Shown here: in pieces, positions 43,613 to 52,351 of the stretch
Layout of the letters: each line of letters starts with the position of its first letter
Numbering within the stretch: the first letter of the stretch is position 1
Assembly (NCBI GenBank): GCA_003298465.1
Contig: QNGA01000001.1
Span: 744,001-808,000 of the forward strand
Reading direction: 5' to 3'
Length of the DNA stretch: 64,000 bases
Source: a halophilic archaeon
GTDB taxonomy: Archaea > Halobacteriota > Halobacteria > Halobacteriales > Haladaptataceae
The notes under the pieces: generated by a model
What the model was told of the DNA's origin: nothing
What the model saw: the letters and a program-made list of their open reading frames with translations, nothing else
Databases searched by the model: none
Made by a program: the position numbers and the translations under genes

Positions 43613-45442
43613 GTGAGCGACCTCGACGACTTCGCCAACTACGGGGGCGACGACGCGGACGACGCAGACGACGCCAGCGCCGACGCCAGTGCGGACGACG
43701 CAGACGACGCCGGAAGCGAACGCCGGTCGTTCGAACGGATGGACACCGACCCGACGGGCCGCGACCGGGGCATCGGTCACCTCGCGGTCTCGGAGGGACT
43801 GGCCATCGGCGAGGCCGACGACGACGACTGCCTCCGGGCGTACGTGACCGCCCCGAACCGCGGCGACGTCCGGGTCGGCAAGTACCTGCTCGTGCCGTAC
43901 CCCGACGACGAGAAGCTGTTCTGCCGCGTCACCGCGCTGGAGTACGCCCAGGAGTACCGCAGCGACGACGCCACCGAGATTCACGCCCGGCGGGCGATGC
44001 GCCGGGACGACGTCGAGGAGACCGACTACAAGTTCGTGGCGTCGCTCGACCCCGTCGCGGTGCTGTACGAGGACGACGGCGACCTCAAGCGCCGGATGAC
44101 CGACCGCGTGCCGAAGCCCGAGACGACGGTGCGGCAGGCCGACGACAAGGCCGACATCAAGACCGGACTGAAGATACCGACCGACGGGGTCTTCCTCGGC
44201 CACCTCGCGGTCGGCGGCGAGAAGGTCCGCACTGCCGCGGAGCCGCCGACCATCGACTACCGCGTCAAGGACGACTACAGCGAGGGCGACCCGCTCGTCT
44301 TCCGGCACACGCTCGTCGCGGGCGGAACAGGCTCCGGCAAGACCCACGGTACGAAGAACGTCCTCCGCCAGTACCTCGCCGACGAGCGCACGTACCCCGT
44401 CGAGAGCGGCGGCGACCGCGAGCGCCGGATGGCGGTCGTGCAGTTCGACCCGCAGGACGAGTACGCCCAGATGCACGACGACAACCCCGAGGTCACGCGC
44501 GACGATGAGCGCGCCTGGGAGCGCGAGAACGTCGCCCACGGCGGTCACGAGGACACGACCGCGTTCGTTCCGAAGGTCGACGGCGTCACCTACGCGGCCG
44601 ACCACCACCGCGCCGAGCAGGTGGAGTTCACCGTCCCGTTCTCGATGGTGCGGTCGAACCCGTGGCTCATCGCGGGCGCCAGCCTGAACGACAACCAGTA
44701 CAACGCGCTCCAGTTCCTCCTGGGGCGGTTCTTCGACGGACACGGGTCGTCGGGGACGTACCGCCAGTTCGTGGACTTCCTCGACGACCCGGCGCTCCGC
44801 GAGGAACTCGACGAGAACGGACGCGTCCACGAGGCCACCTTCAACGCGGTGAAACGCCGCGCGGTCAACTCGACGTTCCAGACCGTCTTCGACCAGGACG
44901 CCCGCCCGCTGACCGACCTCGTCAAGCAGTTCGTCCGTCCCGGCGGGCTGACGGTCGTCCCGACGTACCACGTCAACAGCACGCGCGCGACGGAGATGAT
45001 AGTGCTCGCGGTGTCGAGTCTCCTCATCGACGAGAAGCTGTCGAACACGCCGCGGTTCGACCGCATCAAGGAGACCCCGCTCGTCGTCGGGATGGACGAG
45101 GCGCACAACTTCCTCTCGGACGCCGACAGCGTCCAGGCCCGGAAGGTCGTCGGGAAGTTCACGGAGGCGGCGAAGCAGGGTCGCAAGGAGCGTCTCGGCC
45201 TCTTCCTCGTCACGCAGGACCCCCAGGACGTCGCCGAACCGGTGTTCAAGCAGATAAACACGACCGTCGTCCTCAACCTCGGCGACGAGGACGCCATCAA
45301 GAGCGTCAACATCCCGGCGAACCTCGAACGGAAGGTCCCGTACATGGAGAAGGGACAGATGGTCGTCTACTCGCCGGACAACTCCGAGCCGGTCGAACTC
45401 GTCGGCCTCTCGAAGTGCGTCACCCGCCACGGCCGGGACTGA
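43613..45442 (+). CDS. HerA-like hexameric ATPase (DUF87/HAS-barrel)
   Basis: A 609-residue DNA-translocase-type ATPase. It starts at GTG 43613 with an Asp/Ala-rich tail (DDADDADDASADASADDADD, residues 13-32). The HAS-barrel-like region follows (IGHLAVSEGLAIG, VGKYLLVPYPDD). Walker A is GGTGSGKT at 237-244, Walker B is VVGMDEAHNFLS near 500, and a sensor/Arg region is RLGLFLVTQDPQDV with NTTVVLNLGDEDAIKSV. HerA partners NurA nuclease in archaeal end resection, but nurA is not adjacent and haloarchaea carry several HerA-like ATPases, so this may be a different member. Confidence 0.85.
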   Translation: MSDLDDFANYGGDDADDADDASADASADDADDAGSERRSFERMDTDPTGRDRGIGHLAVSEGLAIGEADDDDCLRAYVTAPNRGDVRVGKYLLVPYPDDEKLFCRVTALEYAQEYRSDDATEIHARRAMRRDDVEETDYKFVASLDPVAVLYEDDGDLKRRMTDRVPKPETTVRQADDKADIKTGLKIPTDGVFLGHLAVGGEKVRTAAEPPTIDYRVKDDYSEGDPLVFRHTLVAGGTGSGKTHGTKNVLRQYLADERTYPVESGGDRERRMAVVQFDPQDEYAQMHDDNPEVTRDDERAWERENVAHGGHEDTTAFVPKVDGVTYAADHHRAEQVEFTVPFSMVRSNPWLIAGASLNDNQYNALQFLLGRFFDGHGSSGTYRQFVDFLDDPALREELDENGRVHEATFNAVKRRAVNSTFQTVFDQDARPLTDLVKQFVRPGGLTVVPTYHVNSTRATEMIVLAVSSLLIDEKLSNTPRFDRIKETPLVVGMDEAHNFLSDADSVQARKVVGKFTEAAKQGRKERLGLFLVTQDPQDVAEPVFKQINTTVVLNLGDEDAIKSVNIPANLERKVPYMEKGQMVVYSPDNSEPVELVGLSKCVTRHGRD

Positions 45443-45487
45443 CGACCGCCCGACCCCCGGTCGACGCGCCGGCGCGACCGATGCTTC

Positions 45488-45495
45488 GATATATC
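45488..45495 (+). promoter_or_regulatory. TATA box of the universal stress protein gene
   Basis: GATATATC centred 25 nt before the ATG at 45516; supports that ATG over the GTG-type start at 45501. Confidence 0.55.
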
Positions 45496-45515
45496 GAGAG
45501 ATGGTAGTGTCGACC

Positions 45516-45944
45516 ATGACCAAGCGCGTACTCGTTCCGATCGACGGTTCCCGGCAGTCGACGAAGGCGCTCGAACACGCGCTGACCGAGTTCGATGACG
45601 CCGACATCGAGGTCCTGAACGTCATCGACCCCATCGACGTGGGGTACAGTTCGACGGTCGGGATGCCGGGCTACTCCGAGGAGTGGTACGAGGAGTCCAA
45701 GGAGAACGCCGAACGACTGTTCGAGGAGGCCCAGGAACTGGCCGACGAGCACGGCGCGACGCTGTCGACGGCGACCGAACTCGGTCGCCCCTCGCAGGTC
45801 ATCGTCGAGTTCGCGGACGAGAACGACCTCGACCAGATCGTCATGGGGAGCCACGGTCGGTCGGGCGTCTCGCGCATCCTGCTCGGCAGCGTCGCGGAGA
45901 CCGTCGTCCGGCGGTCGCCCGTGCCCGTGACCGTCGTCCGCTAG
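45516..45944 (+). CDS. universal stress protein (UspA family)
   Basis: A 142-residue single-domain Usp. It begins KRVLVPIDGSRQSTKALEHAL and has the ATP-binding signature GSHGRSGVSRILLGSVAETVVRR (G-x2-G-x9-G-S/T). A FADENDLDQIVMGSHG strand precedes it. Such proteins bind ATP and act as dimers in stress adaptation. Many paralogues exist per haloarchaeal genome, so specific function is open. It is convergent with the membrane glycosyltransferase gene. Confidence 0.92.
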   Translation: MTKRVLVPIDGSRQSTKALEHALTEFDDADIEVLNVIDPIDVGYSSTVGMPGYSEEWYEESKENAERLFEEAQELADEHGATLSTATELGRPSQVIVEFADENDLDQIVMGSHGRSGVSRILLGSVAETVVRRSPVPVTVVR

Positions 45945-45969
45945 GAGCGCCGTCGTCCGGTCGGGGCCG

Positions 45970-47583
45970 TCACCGCACCCGGAAGATCATCACGCCCCGG
46001 TTCTCGTAGACGAGCCGGTAATCGTTCGAGCGGACGAGCGAGCGGCGCATCCGCGGGCGTTGCTGGGTCTCGATGCCCCGAACGGTGTAGGTGCCCTTCG
46101 GGACGTACACGTAGTCCGGCCGAACGTCCGCTCGACGCAGCTGGTTCGAGAGACACGTCTCGGCGTGGCAGTGCGAGAGACGACGGTACGTCTGCAGGTG
46201 GTGTCGATACGCCGCGGGCGAGTTCCACTCGACGCCCCACGGTCCGACGAGTATCGTCCGGTCGGAGAGATACGGGAACCACTCGGCCGCGTCGCCGAGG
46301 ACGACGAAGTCGGCATCCGCCGGTAGCTCCTCGTCGGCCCACTCCATCGCCGTGGCGTCCTCCTCGTCGACGAACGACGGCTGCGACGTGCCGCCGTGCA
46401 GCGGCGTGCCGACAGCGTACAAACCGCCCATCGCGACCATCAGCACCACCAGTCCGGCGGTCACGCCCCGCAACAACCACCGGGTGGCGTACCGGTACGT
46501 CTCGTCGGACCCGACGTGGCGAGGCGCGGTCATCAACGCGCCGATGGCCATCGTTCCGGGGACGAACGCGAACCTGCGTTCGTGGAGAAGCACAATCGAT
46601 ACCAGGAACCAGGCAGGGATGAAGAACCGCCGCCGAGCGATCAGGTAGCCGCCGCCGAGGAGGGCCAGGAGGTACCAGAGCGACATGGTACGGCCGGCGG
46701 CGATCGGCCGCCCCAGTTCGGAGAGGACGCGGAAGGGTGAACGCGCCTGAACGAGTCCGCCGTGGGTGCCCGCCGCCCCCGCGAATATCTCCAGACCGTG
46801 CGTCGAGACCGCGTACGCTACCCAGGGCGATGCGATTACGAGGCCGCCAGTAGCGACTGCGGTCCCCGCGACCAACCCGGTCGACGAGCGGTCGTAGAAC
46901 AGCCACGCGAGCACGTAGCTCGCCCCGAAGAAGACGGTGTACGTGGGATGGGTCAGAATCGTGAGTCCGAAGAGCGCCGTCGCTGGCGCGACCCACCGAC
47001 GGTGGTCGCGTCGGAACAGCCGTATCCCGCAGTAGAGTCCGGTCAGCGTGAACAGGAACGCCGGCGCGCGCACGATACCGCCCGCCGAGATGTGCCACTG
47101 CAACACGACCGGCGTCGCCGCGAAGATGCTGGCCGTCACGCCGGCCCGGGGCGTCGACCCGAGTATCTCGCGGGCCAGGTAGTAGAACGGAATCACGGCG
47201 ACGGTCGAGACGACGCCGGGAAGGAAGCGAGTGAGCGTCATCGGATCGACGCCCAGGTCGAGCAGTACTGCGGTGACGTAGAACCCCACCGGCGGATAGA
47301 CGAACGGGACGCCCTCCGCGGTGTAGCCGGAGATCCGCATCGGAGGCCGATAACCGTGAGCGAGAATCTCCTCGGCGATGGAGAGGTACAGACCGGCCCC
47401 GTACGCGGGGTACGGATGGGACCGATAGTACAGACCGACGACGACGGCCGCGACGACCAGCACGATTCCGAGCCAGACCCTGTCGTTCGTGAGGGCAGTG
47501 GTAATCGACGAGGTGACCTGCTCCAGACGGGACTGTTCTCGCTCGTCCGCGGGCCGGTCGGTGAAACTACTGTCCCCCGCCAT
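45970..47583 (-). CDS. multi-pass membrane glycosyltransferase-like protein (GT39/GT-C type)
   Basis: A 537-residue protein with about 10-11 transmembrane helices. The first external loop after helix 1 (YRSHPYPAYGAGLYLSIAEEIL) is the place where GT-C enzymes keep their catalytic acidic residue; here the loop has Tyr/Gly and Glu but no clear DE pair. Following helices include YPPVGFYVTAVLLDL and TRFLPGVVSTVAVIPFYYL, typical of the dolichyl-phosphate-mannose-dependent ArnT/PMT-like group. The C-terminal 150 residues are an extracellular domain with a CHAETC pair. Codon use is somewhat less GC-biased than the neighbours, and it borders a 1-kb gene-poor gap. Substrate unknown. Confidence 0.75.
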   Translation of the reverse strand: MAGDSSFTDRPADEREQSRLEQVTSSITTALTNDRVWLGIVLVVAAVVVGLYYRSHPYPAYGAGLYLSIAEEILAHGYRPPMRISGYTAEGVPFVYPPVGFYVTAVLLDLGVDPMTLTRFLPGVVSTVAVIPFYYLAREILGSTPRAGVTASIFAATPVVLQWHISAGGIVRAPAFLFTLTGLYCGIRLFRRDHRRWVAPATALFGLTILTHPTYTVFFGASYVLAWLFYDRSSTGLVAGTAVATGGLVIASPWVAYAVSTHGLEIFAGAAGTHGGLVQARSPFRVLSELGRPIAAGRTMSLWYLLALLGGGYLIARRRFFIPAWFLVSIVLLHERRFAFVPGTMAIGALMTAPRHVGSDETYRYATRWLLRGVTAGLVVLMVAMGGLYAVGTPLHGGTSQPSFVDEEDATAMEWADEELPADADFVVLGDAAEWFPYLSDRTILVGPWGVEWNSPAAYRHHLQTYRRLSHCHAETCLSNQLRRADVRPDYVYVPKGTYTVRGIETQQRPRMRRSLVRSNDYRLVYENRGVMIFRVR

Positions 47584-47998
47584 TATGGTTCGTGGATGGA
47601 ATCGTAACTTCCGTGCCGGTGACGGGAGCGGCCGCGGAGGGACAGCACGCATCGCCGGTCGTTCTCTCTCACCGCCGCCGAGATGCCCGGGCCACTCGCC
47701 GCTCCCGACTGCAACGAGTTCGAAGAGCGCGTACGGGGTGGCGGCGACGATTTCGCTACTGTCCGTGATCGATCCGGTAACGGAGTGAAGTAGGGGCGAG
47801 TAGCCGATCCTAGGAGTCCATATCTGCGGCGGGGGTCGGTCGATCTCCAGAGGGAAAGAGGAGGTGCGTGCGCAGTCATACGTACCGTGACCGCTGGGAC
47901 GTGCTTGGCCAATAAGATTCACGCGATTGTACACACCGGTAGGGCACCATTTAATGCCGAAATCGACGGAGTCAGATGCGTTACCGTGTGCAGACGAT

Positions 47999-48020
47999 TT
48001 CTCAAAGCGATCGTTGAGAA
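47999..48020. repeat. perfect 7-bp inverted repeat (hairpin or operator)
   Basis: TTCTCAA (47999-48005) and TTGAGAA (48014-48020) with an 8-bp spacer that itself contains palindromic CGATCG. It could be an RNA hairpin or a dimeric operator in the gene-poor gap. Confidence 0.4.
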
Positions 48021-48294
48021 GACACGAGGCGTCGTAACGGTTCGGTAACCCTCGACGCTCGCCACCGTCGACGAAGCGGTCGAAGGGTAGCTCGCGACGG
48101 CGAGCCCGCTCCGTCGGCAGAACGGGCGGACGAGAGGGTAGCTCGGGAGACGGCAGCGATAGCGAGGGCGTACGCAGGAGAACGTTCGAGGCACCGACTA
48201 CCGGGACCCTCGATGCGGCTATCGGGCGAACGCGCGGTTCTGGGACTTCGCGTTCCCGGCCGGATACAGGAGAGGCGTAACGGTCTCGCGTGGA

Positions 48295-48420
48295 GATAAG
48301 ATGCCTCTTCAGGCAGCGTTCGTACGGGGCGCCCGACGAGTATTCGAACGCCGCGTCGAGGGCTTCGCCGCGGGCGAATCGGTCGTACGACTCGAACGCG
48401 TCCAGTTCTCGCGACGGAAC
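48295..48420 (-). pseudogene. possible protein-coding remnant in the gene-poor gap
   Basis: On the minus strand this stretch reads RELDAFESYDRFARGEAL and continues DAAFEYSSGAPYERCLKRHL. It is protein-like, acidic and has almost only G/C third positions, unlike the sequence on both sides. The frame then degenerates into Arg/Ser/Pro-rich sequence without a sensible continuation or start. It could be the N-terminal remnant of a deleted methyltransferase- or glycosyltransferase-cluster gene, but I do not recognise the family. Confidence 0.3.
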
Positions 48421-48615
48421 CGTTCGGGAACGACCCGGTCGGTTTCGATTCGGTCCTGGAACGGCGTAACTACCGCTTTCCCCGTTAGGAAACCCGTGTC
48501 GGTGAGTCTCCCCCACGAGCGCGGCGGTCCAGGGACGTCCGATTTCGGTGTGGAGACCGCGTCGTCGACTCCGGTGACGGCATCGGAGGAAGCGAGCGGC
48601 CGCGGGAACGGTCGA

Positions 48616-49620
48616 TCAGAAGAGGTTCGCCTGCTGGTAGACGCTGATGCCCTCGTTCGTGATGTCGTAGGGTTTTATCTCGCGGGAGTGGTTGGCGTCC
48701 CGAATCTTCTGTATCTCGATGGCGAGTCGCGTCTCGCGGAAGTCGTCGTTGCCGCGGACGTACCGGAGGACGAACACGGCGTCGGTGAGGTACTCGATGA
48801 TGCCGTGCCGGGAGGCGTAGGCGCTGCCCTCGCTGGCCTCGCTGGTGAGCATCGTCGTCACGCCGGCCTGCTTGAGACTCTTCGTGAAGTCGTATATCTC
48901 GTTGCGCCGGGTCGCGCGGTCCTCGTACATCATCTCGAGCAGCGAGACGGAGTCGAGGACGAGTCGGGTCGCGCCGAACTCCCGGACGAGGTCGGGGAGT
49001 TCGCTCCGGATGCTGGTGAGGGAGTTCGCCATGTCGATGGGGTCGAGGTCGAGGACGGCGAGGCGGTCCTCGGCGACGTACTCGTCGAACGGCCACCCCT
49101 TCTCGCTCGCGCTGTTGACGATGCGCTCGTGGCTCTCCTCCAGGGTTATGTAGACGGCCTTCTCGCCCCGCGCGAGCGCCTCTTCGAGGAACTGGAGGCC
49201 GAAGGTGGTCTTCCCGGTCCCGGCGTCGCCGATGGCGACCATCAGCGTTCGCTCGGGGATGCCGCCCTGTATCATCCCGTCGAGACCCTCGATGCCGACG
49301 TCGACCCGCGGGATGGAGGACTCGAACTCCTCGTCGTCGAACTCGCCACCGCTCTCGCCGAAACCGCCGCCGGCACCGAACCCGCCCTCGAACTCGCCGC
49401 CGCCGAAGTCCCCGTCGCCGGTACCGGGAGCGTTGCTGAACGCGGTGCCGAAGTCGTCGTCGAACAGCGAGTCGCCGCCTTCGTCGGCGCGCTCTCCGTC
49501 GTTCGCGTCGGCCTCGTCGTCCCTCTCCCGTTTCTCGCGGTCGTCGCCGTCGACGCTCCGGTCGGGGTCCTCGCCGTCCGTCTCGTCGAACGCCGACTCG
49601 AACCAGTCGTCGTCGCTCAT
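48616..49620 (-). CDS. KaiC/RAD55-like ATPase with acidic N-terminal tail
   Basis: A 334-residue protein. The first 103 residues are disordered: acidic, then Gly/Phe-rich (FGGGEFEGGFGAGGGFGESGG). The KaiC-like domain starts at IPRVDVGIEGLDGMIQGGIP, with Walker A GDAGTGKTT at 131-139, the catalytic-Glu region VYITLEESHERI, and Walker B RLVLDSVSLLEMM. It ends with RETRLAIEIQKIRD. The single RecA-like domain is normal for the archaeal RAD55/KaiC-like group, often linked to signalling or archaella (ArlH) but with no archaellum genes here. Function unknown. Confidence 0.83.
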   Translation of the reverse strand: MSDDDWFESAFDETDGEDPDRSVDGDDREKRERDDEADANDGERADEGGDSLFDDDFGTAFSNAPGTGDGDFGGGEFEGGFGAGGGFGESGGEFDDEEFESSIPRVDVGIEGLDGMIQGGIPERTLMVAIGDAGTGKTTFGLQFLEEALARGEKAVYITLEESHERIVNSASEKGWPFDEYVAEDRLAVLDLDPIDMANSLTSIRSELPDLVREFGATRLVLDSVSLLEMMYEDRATRRNEIYDFTKSLKQAGVTTMLTSEASEGSAYASRHGIIEYLTDAVFVLRYVRGNDDFRETRLAIEIQKIRDANHSREIKPYDITNEGISVYQQANLF

Positions 49621-49866
49621 CGAATCGCCTCCGCGTCGGCGACCGCTGCCGGCCGGCCCGGGACAAATCTCATCGTTCTGTCACTGGAACCCCGTACAGA
49701 TTAATGTTACTCGCGTCCCCCCGTCGACCGCCGCCCGCGGACCGCGCCGTCGCAGTGCCCGACCGACGCCGCAGGCGCGCGCGTCGGCCGTTCTCTCCTC
49801 CGGGTCGAACCGGTGGCTATCCGTAGATAGCAACCCACTTTAACCCCGAAGGAGAAATTCGTTCAC

Positions 49867-51108
49867 ATGACCGAGTCGTACGTGATAATCGGCGATGGCA
49901 TCGCGGGGAGTTCCGCGGCCGAGACCATCCGCGAGGAGGAGCCGGATGCCGACGTCACAGTCATCACCGACGAGGGGGAAGCCCTCTACAATCGCATCCT
50001 GATCAAGGAGTTCGCGAAGGGGAAGCTCCCGGAGGCTCCGATTTCCATCCACGACGAGGAGTGGTACGACGAACGCGACATCGACCTCGACCTGAACACG
50101 TTCGTCACCGACATCGACGCGGACGCACACGAGGTTCACACCCACGAGAGCGGCACCTACGAGTACGACAAGCTGCTCGTCGCGACGGGCGGGACGCCGA
50201 CTCAGCTCCCGGTGGACAACAGCGACGCCGACGGCGTCCACCACTTCTGGACGTTCCAGGACGCCCGGCGCATCGCCGAGAACGCCGAGGACGCCGAGAC
50301 CGGCGTCGTCGTGGGTGCGGGCCTGCTGGGAATCGACCTTGCGGCCGTCTGTGCCGCACAGGAGGTCGACGCCAAGTACATCATGCGCGGTAATCGCTGG
50401 TGGCGCTACGGTCTCAGCCTCGACGGGGCGGAGATTATCCATGACGCCCTCAAAGAGAAGGGCGTCGAGACGGTCTTCGAGAGCGGCGTCGACAGCTTCG
50501 AGACGGACGACGACGGCCACGTCGTCTCGACCGTGGACGCCAACGGCGAGACCTACGACAGCGAGTTCGTCGGCGTCGCCATCGGCCTGAACTTCAACAC
50601 GGAGTTCCTCCAGGGCGCGGACCTGAAGATGGACAACGGCATCGTCGTGGACCAGTACATGCAGACGAGCACCGAGGACATCTACGCGGCGGGCGACATC
50701 ACGCGCTACTACGACGTCATCCTCGACGAGTACGCCCAGAACGGCTCGTGGGGGAGCGCGAAAGAGCAGGGCGTCGTCGCCGCCCAGAACATGGTCGCCG
50801 ACGACGAGACGAAGGAGTTCCGCTGGGTGTCGTCGTACTCCATCACGCACTTCGACTTCCCGTTCCTCAGCTTCGGCTTCCCGACGCTGGGCGACGACGA
50901 GTGCGAGCGCAAGTACAGCGACACGGAGTGGCGTCGGCTCGCGTTCAAGGACGGCAAACTCGTCGGCGGCGTCCTCATCGGCGACATCGCTCCCCAGGGT
51001 AACTACAAGGACCTCATCCGACGGGAGGCCGAGGTTTCGGACCAGAAGGACGTCCTCCTGGAGAAGGAGTTCGACCCCGACAAACTCGCTCTCCCCCAGG
51101 AACAGTAG
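49867..51108 (+). CDS. NAD(P)/FAD-dependent oxidoreductase (rubredoxin/nitrite-reductase-type reductase fold)
   Basis: A 413-residue two-dinucleotide-binding flavoprotein. FAD site: SYVIIGDGIAGSSAAETI, and the second FAD motif EDIYAAGDITRYYD near residue 280. The NAD site is TGVVVGAGLLGIDLAAVC near 140. LLVATGGTPTQLP is the conserved ATGxxP-type strand. The C-terminal about 110 residues are a dimerisation-like domain (KLVGGVLIGDIAPQGNYKDLI) resembling those of NirB and NADH-rubredoxin reductase. Its electron acceptor is not visible from neighbours. Promoter-like AGATAGCAACCCACTTTAACC lies upstream. Confidence 0.88.
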   Translation: MTESYVIIGDGIAGSSAAETIREEEPDADVTVITDEGEALYNRILIKEFAKGKLPEAPISIHDEEWYDERDIDLDLNTFVTDIDADAHEVHTHESGTYEYDKLLVATGGTPTQLPVDNSDADGVHHFWTFQDARRIAENAEDAETGVVVGAGLLGIDLAAVCAAQEVDAKYIMRGNRWWRYGLSLDGAEIIHDALKEKGVETVFESGVDSFETDDDGHVVSTVDANGETYDSEFVGVAIGLNFNTEFLQGADLKMDNGIVVDQYMQTSTEDIYAAGDITRYYDVILDEYAQNGSWGSAKEQGVVAAQNMVADDETKEFRWVSSYSITHFDFPFLSFGFPTLGDDECERKYSDTEWRRLAFKDGKLVGGVLIGDIAPQGNYKDLIRREAEVSDQKDVLLEKEFDPDKLALPQEQ

Positions 51109-51212
51109 TCGACCTCCTCGTTCTCGGTCCGCGGAGCGCTCCTCCCGATTCTGTCACGAAAGCAAATTTCAAGTTCTTTCGTGTTATTTGTTACCGTGGA
51201 CCAACACGGTCC

Positions 51213-51431
51213 GTGGTGTCCTTGCAACCGAAAATAACGGTCGAACCTGCTCGGACGATTCCGGACGGCGCGACCGTCCGGGACTACGACGAACTGGGGC
51301 GGTGCGCGCAACGACAGTTCGCCACGGTCGTCGACGGCGGTGAACGCTACGTCGACGACGAGACGGCGCTCAAGTTCACCGACGGCGAGTTCGTCAAATA
51401 CACCGACTACTATCGCGTACTCGTCGCCTGA
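51213..51431 (+). CDS. 72-residue micro-protein, paralogue of the next gene (DUF7979-like)
   Basis: Starts at GTG 51213 (a second GTG follows directly). The sequence contains IPDGATVRDYDELGRCAQRQF and ends FVKYTDYYRVLVA. The neighbour at 51524 shares the frame V-R-x-[YF]-D-E-L...-Q and the C-terminal T-[DE]-Y-Y-R-V, so the two are tandem duplicates that have diverged. The 20190 membrane protein has a similar segment. A TTATTTG element about 26 nt upstream supports the GTG start. Function unknown; the DUF7979 name is from memory. Confidence 0.68.
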   Translation: MVSLQPKITVEPARTIPDGATVRDYDELGRCAQRQFATVVDGGERYVDDETALKFTDGEFVKYTDYYRVLVA

Positions 51432-51523
51432 CGGCGCTTCGTCTTCTGACGGTCTTCCGCTTACCGGCAGGCAGTTTTGCCGCAAGGTTTAAGATGTATA
51501 ATGGTCTTTGGTAACATACATCA

Positions 51524-51778
51524 ATGGCCACGAACACCACGAGTAGCGAGGCACCGACCGCGGCCGGAAACCGCCGGGTCATCGCGGTCAGTCGAATCGA
51601 GACGGTGCCGCCGGACGCCCGCGTGCGTCACTTCGACGAACTCGACGAGCGCACCCAGCAGGTGCTCGCCGACCTCGACGGCGAGGAGGCGCTCGCTCCC
51701 GTCGCCGAGTCGGTCGCCGACGAGGTCGGGGACGGCGTCGTCGTGTTCACGGAGTACTACCGCGTCGACGTTCGATAG
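51524..51778 (+). CDS. 84-residue micro-protein, tandem paralogue (DUF7979-like)
   Basis: MATNTTSSEAPTAAGNRR leads into VPPDARVRHFDELDERTQQVLADL, and the protein ends VVVFTEYYRVDVR. It aligns with the gene 92 bp upstream, with a longer Thr/Ala-rich lead and a central insertion. The upstream stretch (AGGTTTAAGATGTATAATGG) has two overlapping TATA-like words, so it probably has its own promoter. Soluble, acidic, no catalytic motif. Function unknown. Confidence 0.68.
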   Translation: MATNTTSSEAPTAAGNRRVIAVSRIETVPPDARVRHFDELDERTQQVLADLDGEEALAPVAESVADEVGDGVVVFTEYYRVDVR

Positions 51779-51869
51779 CCCCCCGCCCGAGCAACCGTCA
51801 CGTCCCGGCCGACGCCATCCGGCCCCTTCGCTCGTCGCCAAGACCGAAGCCGTTTTCTCCGACAGGAAA

Positions 51870-51875
51870 GGAGGT
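51870..51875 (+). promoter_or_regulatory. strong Shine-Dalgarno sequence
   Basis: GGAGGT, complementary to the 16S rRNA 3' end, sits 6 nt before the ATG at 51882. Most start codons in this window show a TATA box at about -27 instead, so this gene is translated from a leadered mRNA; the site fixes the start. Confidence 0.7.
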
Positions 51876-51881
51876 ACCAGT

Positions 51882-52295
51882 ATGAACGGCAGCGGCGAGA
51901 TGACGCTGGCCTTCGAACTGGAGGCGCTGAAAGCGCTGGCGAATCCCGGCGAAGTCTTCGACGACGCCCGGCGGTGGAGTCGCTACGTCGGCGTTATCTC
52001 GGACAAGCCGACCTACGTCGTGACGAACTTCACGCGGAAGAACCGCATCCGCCAGGACTTCTTCTCCGGACCGAAAGGCCGCGCCGAGAGTCTGGCGAGC
52101 GTCAGAGAGCAGTTCGACACCGACCGACACGTGTTCGTCGGGACCGCCGACGAAGACCGCGACCTCGCCGACGAGGAGGACTGGGAGTACCTCCCCGTCG
52201 AGCAGGCCGCCGAGGCCGCCGACTGGACCCTCGCCGCGGAGGTCGAGGACGACGACCGAGCGGTCGAAGAGGACCAGCGCGACGACTGGCCGTAG
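51882..52295 (+). CDS. DUF7124-like haloarchaeal protein
   Basis: A 137-residue protein beginning MNGSGEMTLAFELEALKAL. Core segments are DDARRWSRYVGVISDKPTYVVTNFTRKNRIRQDFFSG and FDTDRHVFVGTADEDRDLADEEDWEYL, then an acidic tail. I recall this as the conserved haloarchaeal family DUF7124. The strong Shine-Dalgarno sequence 6 nt upstream fixes the start. The alternating strand/helix layout suggests a Rossmann-like small domain. Function unknown. A DUF7109-like gene follows on the same strand. Confidence 0.75.
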   Translation: MNGSGEMTLAFELEALKALANPGEVFDDARRWSRYVGVISDKPTYVVTNFTRKNRIRQDFFSGPKGRAESLASVREQFDTDRHVFVGTADEDRDLADEEDWEYLPVEQAAEAADWTLAAEVEDDDRAVEEDQRDDWP

Positions 52296-52351
52296 CCGTC
52301 GCGTTCGCTGGAACGCAAACACTGATGTCGGTCGCCCGACCCGTTCCGGTA

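Larger units (their letters stand above)
47584..48615. other. 1.03-kb gene-poor gap
   Basis: The longest region of the window without a recognised intact gene. It is less GC-rich than the coding sequence. It contains a hairpin at 47999-48020, several GTTACC/GGTAAC-type words (near 47772, 47980 and 48039), and a possible protein-coding remnant at 48295-48420 on the minus strand. No complete start-to-stop gene has convincing haloarchaeal composition on either strand. Confidence 0.6.

Noticed and set aside
43286..45634. 782-codon open frame on the minus strand opposite the HerA-like gene
   Set aside because: Rich in Arg/Asp/Val/Leu without motifs; a product of GC-rich codon bias on the true plus-strand gene.
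45970..48516. 848-codon reading of the glycosyltransferase frame
   Set aside because: The 311 codons upstream of 47583 are mostly not protein-like; only the short stretch at 48295-48420 looks coding and is reported separately.
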